From JBCDCE01 sp039182515 (GTDB lineage Bacteria; Pseudomonadota; Alphaproteobacteria; Rhodobacterales; Rhodobacteraceae): a DNA stretch of 41,567 bases. The stretch spans positions 1-41,567 of the forward strand of contig JBCDCE010000033.1 in NCBI GenBank assembly GCA_039182515.1. Direction: 5' to 3'. The position numbers were made by a program, and so were the translations under genes. The notes beneath the pieces were generated by a model. The model searched no databases. It saw only the letters and a program-made list of their open reading frames with translations, and was not told the DNA's origin. This document shows, in pieces, positions 24,062 to 32,378 of the stretch; the first letter of the stretch is position 1, and the number at the start of each line of letters is the position of its first letter.

Positions 24062-24826
24062 TTAAAAAAGCCCTCGGCGGATCAAATTCACGCCGGCCAG
24101 CACCAATACAATCAATGTCAACTTGCGAAATCGCGCTTGATCAAGTCGAGTACTCAGCCACATTCCAAGACCGAGCCCAACAAAACAAGGTACAAGCATA
24201 GCCATCGCGATGGGCCAGGTTTTGTCGTTCAAGACACCTGATTGGCTATGAGCTACCAAAAGCATCAAAGCTCCAAACCCATAGATAACACCCTGCGCAG
24301 CAATGGCCTTGTCCTTAGGCGTGTTGAGCGCTGTGAGATATAAGACCGTCGTTGGAGCCCACATTCCAGACACACCTCCAAACAGTCCCGTTGTCCCTGC
24401 CATGAAGACTTCGAACACGCGTTTCCTGTTCGGCCCAATCTGTGGCTGCCATCCCATCAATTGCACAAAAGCAAAGGCAGAAACGACACAGCCCAGACCC
24501 AAAAAGAAAACCCGCTCGGGCAAAGCCATGACAAATTGAGCAGAAATGGCCAATCCCGCGAGGCTCACCACAACAAAGACCCAATGCGCGCGCAGCGCAT
24601 CTCGCGTCACCTTGGGCCCCTGCCAGAAGGCCTGTGGCAGGTTGGTGATAAAGGCGGGCAGGATAAGCGCCGCGAGAGCCACTTGTGGCGATAAAAAACT
24701 GCCCAGCCCAACAATGAGAATCGTCGGCATCCCAAAGCCTACGGCGCCCTTTATAAAGCCGCCCAGAAGGCCGACTCCAAAGAAAAGGGCCAATTGGTTC
24801 AACGTGAGTGTTGCAAAAATCTCCAC
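24062..24826 (-). CDS. Sulfite exporter TauE/SafE family (TSUP) permease
   Basis: A 254-residue membrane protein with about eight hydrophobic spans in two similar halves. Each half is marked by a Gly-rich segment: GLLGGFIKGAVGFGMPTI near the start and GTTGLFGGVSGMWAPTTVLY near residue 140, the family hallmark. TSUP proteins export sulfite, sulfoacetate or related organic anions; the substrate here is not identifiable. The start is GTG 24826 with a weak AGAGAGAA site. It diverges from the acyl-CoA dehydrogenase gene across a 155-base spacer. Confidence 0.9.
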   Translation of the reverse strand: MEIFATLTLNQLALFFGVGLLGGFIKGAVGFGMPTILIVGLGSFLSPQVALAALILPAFITNLPQAFWQGPKVTRDALRAHWVFVVVSLAGLAISAQFVMALPERVFFLGLGCVVSAFAFVQLMGWQPQIGPNRKRVFEVFMAGTTGLFGGVSGMWAPTTVLYLTALNTPKDKAIAAQGVIYGFGALMLLVAHSQSGVLNDKTWPIAMAMLVPCFVGLGLGMWLSTRLDQARFRKLTLIVLVLAGVNLIRRGLF

Positions 24827-24981
24827 AGTTTCTCTCTAAACCCGCCACTTTAGCGCTGCACGGCAAAAATCAACCACAATCCACCGCGACATTTTAAGTC
24901 ATTTTTAGATCATCATTTGAATTATTGTTGCGCTGCAGGTGCGAAAGGATTATTCAGGCCCCCAGCCCAAAGGAGGACCTC

Positions 24982-26667
24982 ATGGCCCACGACGGACAAG
25001 ATATGCCAAGAGCACAAGCAACGATCCTGCCTGATCTGTTGACCCTGACGAAATCCAGCATCGCGCCGGCTGAAGCCATCCTGGTCTCTGCCAAGGACGC
25101 CCTGAAGGTCAAAGTGACCGACGGTGACCGCATCTCAGGCGCGCTGATTGAAGCGGAACAAACAGCTGCGCATGGGTTTGCCTGGCTGGCCACATATGTG
25201 GAGAGCCTTCGCCAAATGCAGGCTTGGGCCGAAGCGCTCGATGCCCAAGGAAAGTTTGGAGAGGCCGAACAGCTCATTCTCCAAATCTCCTTCGGTGAAT
25301 ACCTCTGGCAGATCTACGGCGGCATCCCAATGAACCAAGGCGAGGTTCTGCGCCTGCAAGACATTGGCCTGAGCCAAGAAGCGCAAGCTGTGCTAATGGC
25401 GCCTTCGGTGATGACCCTCACCCAAAGCGGCAATACGCAAGCCGCGCGCGTGCGCCTTGTGGAGCTGATGCAAGAACGCCAAGCCGACACGATCTTTGGG
25501 GCTTCTGGCCTTGATGAAGAGCTCGAGATGATCCGCGAACAATTCCGCCGATATTCCGTTGATAAGATCGAGCCGGTTGCCCACGAATGGCACCTCAAGG
25601 ACGAGCTCATCCCAATGGATGTGATCGACGAGTTGGCCGAGATGGGCGTTTTCGGCCTGACGATCCCCGAAGAATACGGTGGCTTTGGCCTGTCGAAAGC
25701 TTCCATGTGCGTGGTCTCCGAAGAACTGTCCCGCGGCTACATCGGCGTTGGCTCTCTTGGCACGCGCTCCGAGATCGCAGCCGAATTGATCATCTGTGGC
25801 GGCACAGAAGAGCAAAAGCAAAAATGGCTTCCACGCTTGGCCTCTGCTGAGACCCTGCCAACGGCAGTCTTTACAGAGCCCAACACAGGCTCCGACCTTG
25901 GCGCCTTGCGCACAAAAGCCGCGAAAGACGGCGACGACTGGGTCATCAATGGCAACAAAACCTGGATCACCCACGCGGCCCGCACACACGTGATGACTGT
26001 GCTCGCACGCACCATCCCAGACACGACAGATTACAAAGGCCTGTCGATGTTTTTGGCCGAGAAAACGCCTGGGACAGACGAAGAGCCTTGGCAGGATCCC
26101 GGAATTTCTGGCGGCGAGATCGAGGTTCTCGGTTATCGCGGCATGAAGGAATACACGCTGAACTTTGATGATTTCAAAGTGAAGGGTGAAAACCTTTTGG
26201 GCGGAGAAGAAGGCAAAGGCTTCAAACACCTGATGGAAACCTTTGAAAGTGCGCGGATCCAAACGGCTGCGCGCGCCGTGGGTGTTGCGCAGTCCGCCAT
26301 CGATGAAAGCATGAAATACGCGCAAGATCGTAAGCAATTCGGTAGATCGCTGATCGACTTCCCGCGCGTGGCCAACAAGCTCGCAATGATGGCGGTAGAA
26401 ACGATGGTGGCGCGCCAGCTCACCTATTTCTCAGCCCGTGAGAAAGACGAAGGCCGCCGCTGCGATCTCGAAGCAGGCATGGCCAAGCTTTTGGGCGCCC
26501 GCGTTGCTTGGGCGGCTGCGGACAACGGCCTGCAGATCCACGGTGGCAACGGCTTTGCGCTTGAGTACAAAATCAGCCGCATCCTCTGCGACGCCCGCAT
26601 CCTCAACATCTTTGAGGGTGCTGCCGAGATCCAAGCCCAGGTGATTGCGCGCCGTCTTTTGGCGTAA
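24982..26667 (+). CDS. mcd: Acyl-CoA dehydrogenase with N-terminal extension, probable methylsuccinyl-CoA dehydrogenase
   Basis: A 561-residue flavoprotein. Residues 1 to about 185 are a helical extension absent from ordinary acyl-CoA dehydrogenases (about 385 residues). The remainder is a complete ACAD domain: FTEPNTGSDLGALRTKA, the ITHAARTHVM segment, RKQFGRSLIDF, and at the end QIHGGNGFALEYKISRI with FEGAAEIQAQ. An ACAD of this size with such an extension in Rhodobacterales matches (2S)-methylsuccinyl-CoA dehydrogenase of the ethylmalonyl-CoA pathway as I know it; the specificity remains inferred. Electrons would pass to ETF (12859-14547). ATG 24982 has a perfect AGGAGG. A second copy of the last codons lies just past the stop. 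Confidence 0.88.
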   Translation: MAHDGQDMPRAQATILPDLLTLTKSSIAPAEAILVSAKDALKVKVTDGDRISGALIEAEQTAAHGFAWLATYVESLRQMQAWAEALDAQGKFGEAEQLILQISFGEYLWQIYGGIPMNQGEVLRLQDIGLSQEAQAVLMAPSVMTLTQSGNTQAARVRLVELMQERQADTIFGASGLDEELEMIREQFRRYSVDKIEPVAHEWHLKDELIPMDVIDELAEMGVFGLTIPEEYGGFGLSKASMCVVSEELSRGYIGVGSLGTRSEIAAELIICGGTEEQKQKWLPRLASAETLPTAVFTEPNTGSDLGALRTKAAKDGDDWVINGNKTWITHAARTHVMTVLARTIPDTTDYKGLSMFLAEKTPGTDEEPWQDPGISGGEIEVLGYRGMKEYTLNFDDFKVKGENLLGGEEGKGFKHLMETFESARIQTAARAVGVAQSAIDESMKYAQDRKQFGRSLIDFPRVANKLAMMAVETMVARQLTYFSAREKDEGRRCDLEAGMAKLLGARVAWAAADNGLQIHGGNGFALEYKISRILCDARILNIFEGAAEIQAQVIARRLLA

Positions 26668-26686
26668 AGCGTCCAATGGACGCTTT
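26666..26686 (+). repeat. Inverted repeat overlapping the mcd stop
   Basis: AAAGCGTCC-AAT-GGACGCTTT is a perfect 9-base inverted repeat with a 3-base loop, beginning in the TAA stop of the dehydrogenase gene. Only three T follow in the stem, so termination would be weak. It may protect the mRNA 3' end or mark the site of the rearrangement that left the duplicated tail. Confidence 0.5.
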
Positions 26687-26698
26687 GCCAAGGCAGCA

Positions 26699-26744
26699 CG
26701 CCGAGATCCAAGCCCAGGTCATCGCCCGCAGGCGTCTCGCATAG
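26699..26744 (+). pseudogene. Duplicated 3' tail of an acyl-CoA dehydrogenase gene
   Basis: Bases 26699-26741 read AEIQAQVIARRRLA followed by TAG, almost the same as the real C-terminus AEIQAQVIARRLLA encoded at 26623-26664. The first 20 bases (from GCCGAGATCC) are identical; later codons differ mostly at silent positions, with one extra substitution (Leu to Arg). This looks like the remnant of a second, slightly diverged dehydrogenase copy. There is no ribosome site or start, so it is not expressed as a protein of its own. Confidence 0.7.
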
Positions 26745-26779
26745 GCTGATCTGCACAAACAAAATGCAAACACGCAAAT

Positions 26780-26814
26780 CCCCGCCTGGAGACATCTCCA
26801 AGCGGGGTTTCTTT
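26780..26814 (+). terminator. Rho-independent terminator after mcd
   Basis: CCCCGCCTGGAG and CTCCAAGCGGGG form a 12-base stem with one mismatch and the loop ACAT, followed by TTTCTTT. It ends the dehydrogenase transcript 113 bases after the gene stop and 36 bases beyond the duplicated tail. Confidence 0.9.
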
Positions 26815-26888
26815 CATCTAAGGGGTGGCCAAAGGCGTACTTCAGGAAGAAACCTCCCACACACCTCAAATGAAAAGGCGCACAGTTG

Positions 26889-27890
26889 ATGTCACAGACC
26901 ATCCTTCTGACCGGAATCACGGGGTTTATCGCCAAGCGGATTGCCTTTGACCTTTTGTCGAAGGGCTATACAGTAAAAGGCTCGTTGAGATCAAACGCCC
27001 GAGAAGCCGAAGTGCGTGCTGCTGTGCAAGGCGCGCAAGCAGAGGAGCGTCTGAGCTTTGTGACACTTGATCTCAACAGCGATGAGGGGTGGGAGGCCGC
27101 AATGGTAGGTGTAGACGCTGTCTTTCACACAGCCTCGCCTTTTCCGCTCACACAGCCAAAAGATGAGGCGGAAATTATCACCCCAGCCGTGGAAGGCACA
27201 TTACGGGCTATGAAAGCAGCCCAAAAGGCTGGTGTGACCCGCGTTGTGCTCACCGCCTCCATGGTGAGCGTGATGCACAACGACTATCCAGCGAGCCATA
27301 CCTACACCTCCGCGGATTGGACGGACGTGAACGATCCAAGTGTGAACGCCTACGCAAAGTCCAAAACCCTGGCAGAAAAAGCGGCTTGGGAGTTCACAAA
27401 AGCCCATCCCGAAATGCAGCTCACAACGGTCCACCCCGGATTGGTGTGCGGCACGCCGACGGACGCAAACTACGGCAGTTCCCTGGAAGTTGTGGAGCGC
27501 ATCCTCTCGGGCAAAGACCCTATGCAACCAGACCTCGGCTTGCCCATGATCGACGTCGAAGACGTCAGCAAAATGCATATCCTGGCTTTTGAGACCCCAG
27601 ACACGATTGGCCAACGCTTGCTAGGCTCCGAGAGCTGGTGGACCTTCCCGCAAATGGCTGAGACCCTCAAAGCCGCCTATCCCACCCGCAAAATCAGCAC
27701 GCGGATCGCGCCACGGTTTATGCTCAAACTGCTGAGCCTCTTTGATCCAGCGATCAAAACGATCCTCCCGCAAGTGGGCAAGCATTTGAGCATCGACGCT
27801 TCCCAAACCGAAAAGCTTCTCGGCTTGACGTTTATCCCAGGCAAAGAGGCAATTCTGAAAAGTGCGGCCTTCATAGACCAGGCAAAATAG
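26889..27890 (+). CDS. NAD-dependent epimerase/dihydroflavonol-4-reductase-like extended SDR
   Basis: A 333-residue extended SDR. The cofactor motif is TGITGFIA (8-15), followed by KGSLRSN after the second strand, suggesting NADPH use (inferred). The catalytic Y and K lie in NAYAKSKTLAEKAAWEF, with HPGLVCGTP after it. Eukaryotic dihydroflavonol reductase and bacterial aldehyde or ketone reductases belong here; the substrate is unknown. I start at ATG 26889 rather than the TTG one codon earlier. It converges on recO with 23 bases between stops. Confidence 0.88.
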   Translation: MSQTILLTGITGFIAKRIAFDLLSKGYTVKGSLRSNAREAEVRAAVQGAQAEERLSFVTLDLNSDEGWEAAMVGVDAVFHTASPFPLTQPKDEAEIITPAVEGTLRAMKAAQKAGVTRVVLTASMVSVMHNDYPASHTYTSADWTDVNDPSVNAYAKSKTLAEKAAWEFTKAHPEMQLTTVHPGLVCGTPTDANYGSSLEVVERILSGKDPMQPDLGLPMIDVEDVSKMHILAFETPDTIGQRLLGSESWWTFPQMAETLKAAYPTRKISTRIAPRFMLKLLSLFDPAIKTILPQVGKHLSIDASQTEKLLGLTFIPGKEAILKSAAFIDQAK

Positions 27891-27913
27891 ACGCTCATAC
27901 AAACCTGTGCGAC

Positions 27914-28651
27914 TTAAGGCGATCCACGATTGCGGGCGAGCTGTTCCAAGAGGCGCGCACGCGCTTCAGGCAAGGGCCTCGTGCCGCGTTGGGGCACCAA
28001 GTGGTGGGTCAAGAAATGCCCGGTCACCGTAAGCCCTGCTAAAATGTCTGTGTCAGAGGCATCGCCTTCGCCGAGTAAAACGGGCGGTAGATGCAAAAGC
28101 TTAGGGGCATGTTCCCCCGCCCCTTCTGCTGTCACAGCGCGCCCGGTTCGGGGAGAGACATAGCAAAGGCCCTCCCTAGCACCCGTTACCGCACAAGCAC
28201 TGAGATCGAGCCCAAAGCCCAGGTCTTCGAGCAAGGCCACTTCCCACTGTAGATAGGCCAAAGGCCACACATCCGTCTCGCCTAGGAGATCAAGAAGCGC
28301 AATTGAGCGCGCATAGAGCCCGGGATTGGCCTCTGCATCGGGAAGACAAAAGCTCAAGAGCGCTGTGACAGCATTGAGGCCGGCGAGGCTCAATCGATCG
28401 CCCATGGCTTGGGCCGCTCGCGAGCGCAGAGGCTCTACGGTATAGCTGCCCAAGTGCTCTGAGAGGCGCGCTTTCCAGGTGACATCAAGCTGGGCACCCA
28501 CCTGCAAAATCGGCGCCATCTTGCGGCTTGTGGCCCCGCGCACAACTCCGGCCGTTTTACCGTGTTCAGCTGTAAAAACCTCGATGATGGCGGCGTTTTC
28601 ACCGTGGCGGCGTAAGGCAAGCAAAGCGCCCTCATCTCGCCAAGTGATCAT
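27914..28651 (-). CDS. recO: DNA repair protein RecO
   Basis: A 245-residue RecO, the recombination mediator that helps RecR load RecA on SSB-coated single-stranded DNA. The N-terminal OB fold shows ITWRDEGALLALRRHGENAA and EHGKTAGVVRGATSRK; the helical C-terminal part contains LLDLLGE and LQWEVALLEDLGFGLDLSAC. It is the last gene of the rpoZ-to-recO run and overlaps the DUF1491 gene by 4 bases (ATGA). Confidence 0.95.
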   Translation of the reverse strand: MITWRDEGALLALRRHGENAAIIEVFTAEHGKTAGVVRGATSRKMAPILQVGAQLDVTWKARLSEHLGSYTVEPLRSRAAQAMGDRLSLAGLNAVTALLSFCLPDAEANPGLYARSIALLDLLGETDVWPLAYLQWEVALLEDLGFGLDLSACAVTGAREGLCYVSPRTGRAVTAEGAGEHAPKLLHLPPVLLGEGDASDTDILAGLTVTGHFLTHHLVPQRGTRPLPEARARLLEQLARNRGSP

Positions 28652-28980
28652 GCTTCCAGCCCCGGCTCGTCGAGTAAGTGCCGACCTGCTTTATCTTCCA
28701 CCTCAATCACCCAAAGATCGGGATCAAAGCTGCATTGAGCTGCAACAGAGTTGTCAACGTCCGTTTCAAGACCTTCGGCCAAGACCACCCAAGCCCTGTC
28801 TCCCGTCATCAAATCAAACGAGCGTTGATAGCAACGGGCCTGCCCATCGAGTGTATTCATTTTCACCAGAACTGCGCCTGCGGTTTTATCCCCCTTTGAG
28901 GTCACAAAGGCAGGGATCTCCTGCAATCTGAGCCGGGTCAGATAAGCGGAGACCCAAACCTCAGCCGTTAATCGGCTCAC
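28648..28980 (-). CDS. DUF1491 family protein
   Basis: A 110-residue small protein, recognised as DUF1491 from the N-terminus LTAEVWVSAYLTRLRLQEIP and the block DLWVIEVEDKAGRHLLDEPG. The function is unknown. It is nearly always next to era and recO in alphaproteobacteria, as I recall. It overlaps era by 4 bases (GTGA, GTG start) and recO by 4 bases, so it is translated in a coupled chain. Confidence 0.88.
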   Translation of the reverse strand: MSRLTAEVWVSAYLTRLRLQEIPAFVTSKGDKTAGAVLVKMNTLDGQARCYQRSFDLMTGDRAWVVLAEGLETDVDNSVAAQCSFDPDLWVIEVEDKAGRHLLDEPGLEA

Positions 28981-29885
28981 GCGTTGCCATCCTTGAAGTT
29001 GAGCCCCATCTCCTCATAACGCGCGCTTTCTTCGAGCCAGTTGGGCCGCACTTTGACCTGCAAAAAGAGATGCACCCGGCGGCCCAAAAACGCTTCAAGC
29101 TCTTCGCGCGCCGCCTTAGACACAGCTTTGATCGTTTCGCCCTTGTTGCCAAGCACAATACCTTTGTGGCCATCGCGCATGACGTAAACAAATTGATCAA
29201 TGCGGGCTGAGCCGTCTTTGCGCTCTTCCCAGCTGTCTGTCTCGACGGTGAGCTGGTAGGGCAGCTCTTGGTGCAAGCGCAGAGTCAGCTTTTCGCGCGT
29301 CATCTCCGCTGCGATCATCCGCATCGGCAAATCGGCAATCTGATCTTCGGGATAAAGCCATGGTCCCTCGGGGAGCTCTGCCGCCAGCCATTTGCGCAGG
29401 TCTTTAGCGCCGTAGCCTTTCTCAGCAGAGATCATAAAGGTCTCCACGAAGGGAAACGCCTCGTTCATCTCTTTCGTGAGCCCGAGCAGAACATCCGATT
29501 GCACTTTGTCGATCTTATTAATCGCAAGGGCCACGCGGCGGCCCTCAGCAACCTCTCCAAGATTGTCGAGGATAACTTGCACACCGTCCGTAAGCCCTCT
29601 GTGCGCCTCGATCAGGAGAACAATAACATCGGCATCCGCCGCTCCACCCCAGGCTGCCGCAACCATCGCGCGGTCAAGCCGCCTACGAGGGCGGAAAAGG
29701 CCTGGCGTGTCCACAAACACAAGCTGGCTCGCGCCCTCAATGGCCACACCCCGGATCCGCGCGCGCGTGGTCTGCACTTTGTGCGTGACAATCGAAATCT
29801 TCGCGCCAACCATATGGTTCAGCAGCGTGGATTTGCCCGCATTGGGCTCTCCGATCAAAGCGATAAATCCAGCACGTGTGCTCAT
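28977..29885 (-). CDS. era: GTPase Era
   Basis: A 302-residue essential GTPase acting in 16S rRNA maturation and 30S assembly. The G motifs are GEPNAGKST (12-20), the switch region QTTRARIRG, DTPG (59-62) and NKID (123-126). The C-terminal KH domain contains VLGNKGETIKAVSKAAREEL. I start at ATG 29885, 10 bases after the GNAT stop with AAGGG before it; the frame stays open further into GNAT, but without Era-like residues. It is functionally linked to rnc two genes upstream. Confidence 0.96.
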   Translation of the reverse strand: MSTRAGFIALIGEPNAGKSTLLNHMVGAKISIVTHKVQTTRARIRGVAIEGASQLVFVDTPGLFRPRRRLDRAMVAAAWGGAADADVIVLLIEAHRGLTDGVQVILDNLGEVAEGRRVALAINKIDKVQSDVLLGLTKEMNEAFPFVETFMISAEKGYGAKDLRKWLAAELPEGPWLYPEDQIADLPMRMIAAEMTREKLTLRLHQELPYQLTVETDSWEERKDGSARIDQFVYVMRDGHKGIVLGNKGETIKAVSKAAREELEAFLGRRVHLFLQVKVRPNWLEESARYEEMGLNFKDGNA

Positions 29886-29895
29886 CTCAGCCCTT

Positions 29896-30426
29896 TCAAG
29901 CGCCATGCAGCGCGGGTGCGAAGGTAATGGCCCCTTTGGGATCTGGGCCTGAAAGCGTGAGCCAATGCACATATTTGCGCGTCAGATCAAGATAGCTCAC
30001 GTCTCCGTCGTTTTGAAATCCAAAGCGCGGGTAATACTCATGGCTGCCCACCAAGCACACGCCAGCAGCGCCTTGGTCACATGCCCAATCAACGGCATGC
30101 CTCACAAGCGCGGATCCAATGCCTTGACGCATATGATCGATTGCAACCGCAATCGGCCCCAAGCCGAACCAGCCAGTCGCCTCGCCAATCTTTGCAGGAG
30201 AGAGCGAGACTTGGCCAACCAAAACGCCCTCCAGTTCCGCCACGGTCGACAGAGATAGATCGCCATCCGCACGCAGCCTGTCGATGATCTCACCTTCTGT
30301 GCCATCGCCGTAAGACACCGTAGAGAAAGCCGCGACTGTCATGTCATGGATCGAACGATACTCATCCTCGCGTTCCTCGCGCAAGATAAGCCCCGACGGT
30401 GGAAGATGAGCTGCGGGTCCGCTCAT
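29896..30426 (-). CDS. GNAT family N-acetyltransferase
   Basis: A 176-residue GNAT enzyme of the YhbS-like (COG3153-type) group. The acetyl-CoA motif is IDHMRQGIGSALVRHAV, and the later block VGSHEYYPRFGFQ is typical of this group. The acceptor is unknown. It is inserted between rnc (4-base ATGA overlap) and era (10-base gap), genes that are usually neighbours, so it shares their transcript. A role in ribosome or RNA metabolism is possible by context only. Confidence 0.88.
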   Translation of the reverse strand: MSGPAAHLPPSGLILREEREDEYRSIHDMTVAAFSTVSYGDGTEGEIIDRLRADGDLSLSTVAELEGVLVGQVSLSPAKIGEATGWFGLGPIAVAIDHMRQGIGSALVRHAVDWACDQGAAGVCLVGSHEYYPRFGFQNDGDVSYLDLTRKYVHWLTLSGPDPKGAITFAPALHGA

Positions 30427-31103
30427 TTGCCCAAAACGCGCAGCATTTCAGCAGCAGCCGCCTGCTCCGCTTGGCGCTTTGAGTTGGCTTTGGCCTGCGC
30501 TGCCTCACCAGAAGCAAGCTGCACTTCAATCGTGAACTCAGGGGCGTGATCCGGCCCGTCACGCCGCACTTCGACATACTTCGGTGGCATCTGTCCGCGC
30601 CCTTGCACCACTTCTTGCAGCGCCGTTTTGGGATCGCGCGCATCCGCGTCCACTGTGGCAATACGCTTGGCCCACAACCGCAACACAAGATCGCGCGCGC
30701 CTGTATAGCCACCGTCGAGGTAAACAGCGGCAATAAGCGCTTCCATAGCGTCGCCCAAAACCGCGTTTTTGCGCCGCCCTCCCGACAGCATTTCAGAGCG
30801 CCCGAGCTTCAGTACATCGCCCAGACCAATCTCGCGCGCCACATCTGCGCAGGCTTCTTTTCGCACAAGCGCATTGTAACGCGGGGCAAGTTGGCCTTCT
30901 TTCGCGCCTGGATCCGCATCGAGCAAAGCTTGTGCCATAACAAGCCCAAGAACCCGGTCGCCTAGAAATTCCAAACGCTGGTTGTCTCCACGCGCAATTG
31001 CGTTGAAAGACCCGTGGGTCAAAGCCTCGCGCAAGAGATCGGGATCTTGAAACCTATGTCCAAGCTTTGTTTGAAACGCGTTGAGCTCCGCCGAAAGCGT
31101 CAT
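30423..31103 (-). CDS. rnc: Ribonuclease III
   Basis: A 226-residue double-strand RNA endonuclease that processes rRNA precursors and structured mRNAs. The signature RLEFLGDRVLGL (43-54) carries the catalytic acids, a second acidic site is in GDAMEALIAAVYLDGG, and the double-stranded RNA-binding domain occupies about 155-222. It starts inside the lepB stop (ATGA). Length is standard. Confidence 0.96.
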   Translation of the reverse strand: MTLSAELNAFQTKLGHRFQDPDLLREALTHGSFNAIARGDNQRLEFLGDRVLGLVMAQALLDADPGAKEGQLAPRYNALVRKEACADVAREIGLGDVLKLGRSEMLSGGRRKNAVLGDAMEALIAAVYLDGGYTGARDLVLRLWAKRIATVDADARDPKTALQEVVQGRGQMPPKYVEVRRDGPDHAPEFTIEVQLASGEAAQAKANSKRQAEQAAAAEMLRVLGK

Positions 31104-31888
31104 TGCAACTTTTTAAAGAAGCGGTCTCCGCGCCAGGTCCAGAAAAAGAGCATGGAACGCCCGGCTGAAGAAAACATCACGCGATCCGCGCGCCCAATGA
31201 GGTATTCGTCTTCTACGAAACCCACACCGCGGCGTGCTTGCGGCACACGACTGTCGGTCGAATTATCGCGGTTATCCCCCATGAAGAAGTAGTTGCCCTC
31301 AGGCACCGTAAACACTTCGGTGTTGTCGGTCGACTGGCTGTCGCGAATGTTCAGGATCGAGTGGGTCACGCCACCAGGAAGCTGTTCAAGAAAGCGGGTC
31401 TTTGTGCATTCCGCACCCACGCCAACAGCGCCGTTTTCACAAGCCGGCAGTTTGCTTTGAGGCCCTTGCGGCTCAAAGGTCTCAGCAAAGATGCCTGCGG
31501 GTTGCACAGGAACTTGCTCACCGTTGAGATAGAGAAAGCCGTTTTTCATTTGTACGCGGTCACCCGGCAAGCCAACGAGCCGTTTGATAAAATCGGTGTT
31601 TTGCGTCGGATGGCGGAAGACCACAATGTCACCGCGCTCCGGCTCAGATCCAAACAACCGGCCGGGAATTGGACAGATGGCAAAGGGGCAGGAGTAGCGC
31701 GAATAGCCATAAGCCATTTTGTTCACAAAGACGAAATCGCCCACCAAAAGCGTGTCTTTCATCGAACCTGACGGGATCCAGAAAGGCTGAAAGAAAAGCG
31801 TGCGGAAAACACCCGCAATCAATAGCGCGTAAACAACCGTCTTGATCAGCTCGACGATACCGTCTTCTTTTTCAGCTTTTTCAGCCAT
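31100..31888 (-). CDS. lepB: Signal peptidase I
   Basis: A 262-residue leader peptidase of the inner membrane. One N-terminal membrane span lies at about 12-32. The catalytic serine is S42 in IPSGSMKDTLLVGD and the general base is K102 in FIKRLVGLPGD; the later box FFMGDNRDNSTDSR is also present. It removes signal peptides on the periplasmic face. ATG 31888 follows GGAGGCAGGA. It overlaps rnc by 4 bases and follows acpS after 88 bases. Confidence 0.97.
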   Translation of the reverse strand: MAEKAEKEDGIVELIKTVVYALLIAGVFRTLFFQPFWIPSGSMKDTLLVGDFVFVNKMAYGYSRYSCPFAICPIPGRLFGSEPERGDIVVFRHPTQNTDFIKRLVGLPGDRVQMKNGFLYLNGEQVPVQPAGIFAETFEPQGPQSKLPACENGAVGVGAECTKTRFLEQLPGGVTHSILNIRDSQSTDNTEVFTVPEGNYFFMGDNRDNSTDSRVPQARRGVGFVEDEYLIGRADRVMFSSAGRSMLFFWTWRGDRFFKKLQ

Positions 31889-31976
31889 TCCTGCCTCCGA
31901 ACGCTTGGCCGCTAGATGGTGGGATGGGGGCTAAGAGTCAAGCTTTGTGCGCCCCTGAGCCATTTCTAGAAAGTGC

Positions 31977-32378
31977 TCAGCTCTGCGCGCGGGCCTCGAT
32001 CACCACAAAAGCCTGGGCCCAGGGATGATCGTCTGTCAGCGTAACATGCACAAGGGCCTCAAAACCCTCTGGAGTCATGTCTTTTAGGCGTTCTGCCGCC
32101 CAGCCGGTGAGATGCATCACAGGCTGACCTGTCTCTAGGTTCGACACAGCCATGTCCTTCCAAGAGATCCCCATCCTAAGCCCGGTTCCCAAAGCCTTTG
32201 AGCAAGCTTCCTTAGCCGCCCAGCGTTTGGCATAGGTGCCCGCAACATCTTTGCGCCGCTCCGCTTTGGCTTGTTCTGTATCGGTAAAAACGCGCTCCTT
32301 AAAGCGCTCTCCAAAGCGATCCAGTGTACCTTGGATGCGCTCAATGTTTGCGAGATCTGTACCGATCCCCAAGATCAT
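31977..32378 (-). CDS. acpS: Holo-[acyl-carrier-protein] synthase
   Basis: A 133-residue phosphopantetheinyl transferase that activates ACP for fatty acid synthesis. It opens MILGIGTDLANIERIQ with Asp8 as magnesium ligand, and carries FTDTEQ and KRWAAKEACSKALGTG, where Glu57 is the second metal ligand. Length is typical. Its ATG overlaps the LysE stop by 4 bases. Confidence 0.95.
   Translation of the reverse strand: MILGIGTDLANIERIQGTLDRFGERFKERVFTDTEQAKAERRKDVAGTYAKRWAAKEACSKALGTGLRMGISWKDMAVSNLETGQPVMHLTGWAAERLKDMTPEGFEALVHVTLTDDHPWAQAFVVIEARAQS

Noticed and set aside
24827..24981. Possible regulator site TTGCGCTGCAGGTGCGAA before the acyl-CoA dehydrogenase
   Set aside because: The two halves match poorly when folded or aligned, so I do not claim an operator.
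25393..26337. 314-codon minus-strand open frame opposite the acyl-CoA dehydrogenase
   Set aside because: His, Phe and Cys-rich translation typical of an antisense frame; the plus-strand gene is unambiguous.
28977..29972. Longer start of era at 29972 or 29906
   Set aside because: Both lie inside the GNAT gene; ATG 29885 follows the GNAT stop with its own ribosome site and gives the normal Era N-terminus.
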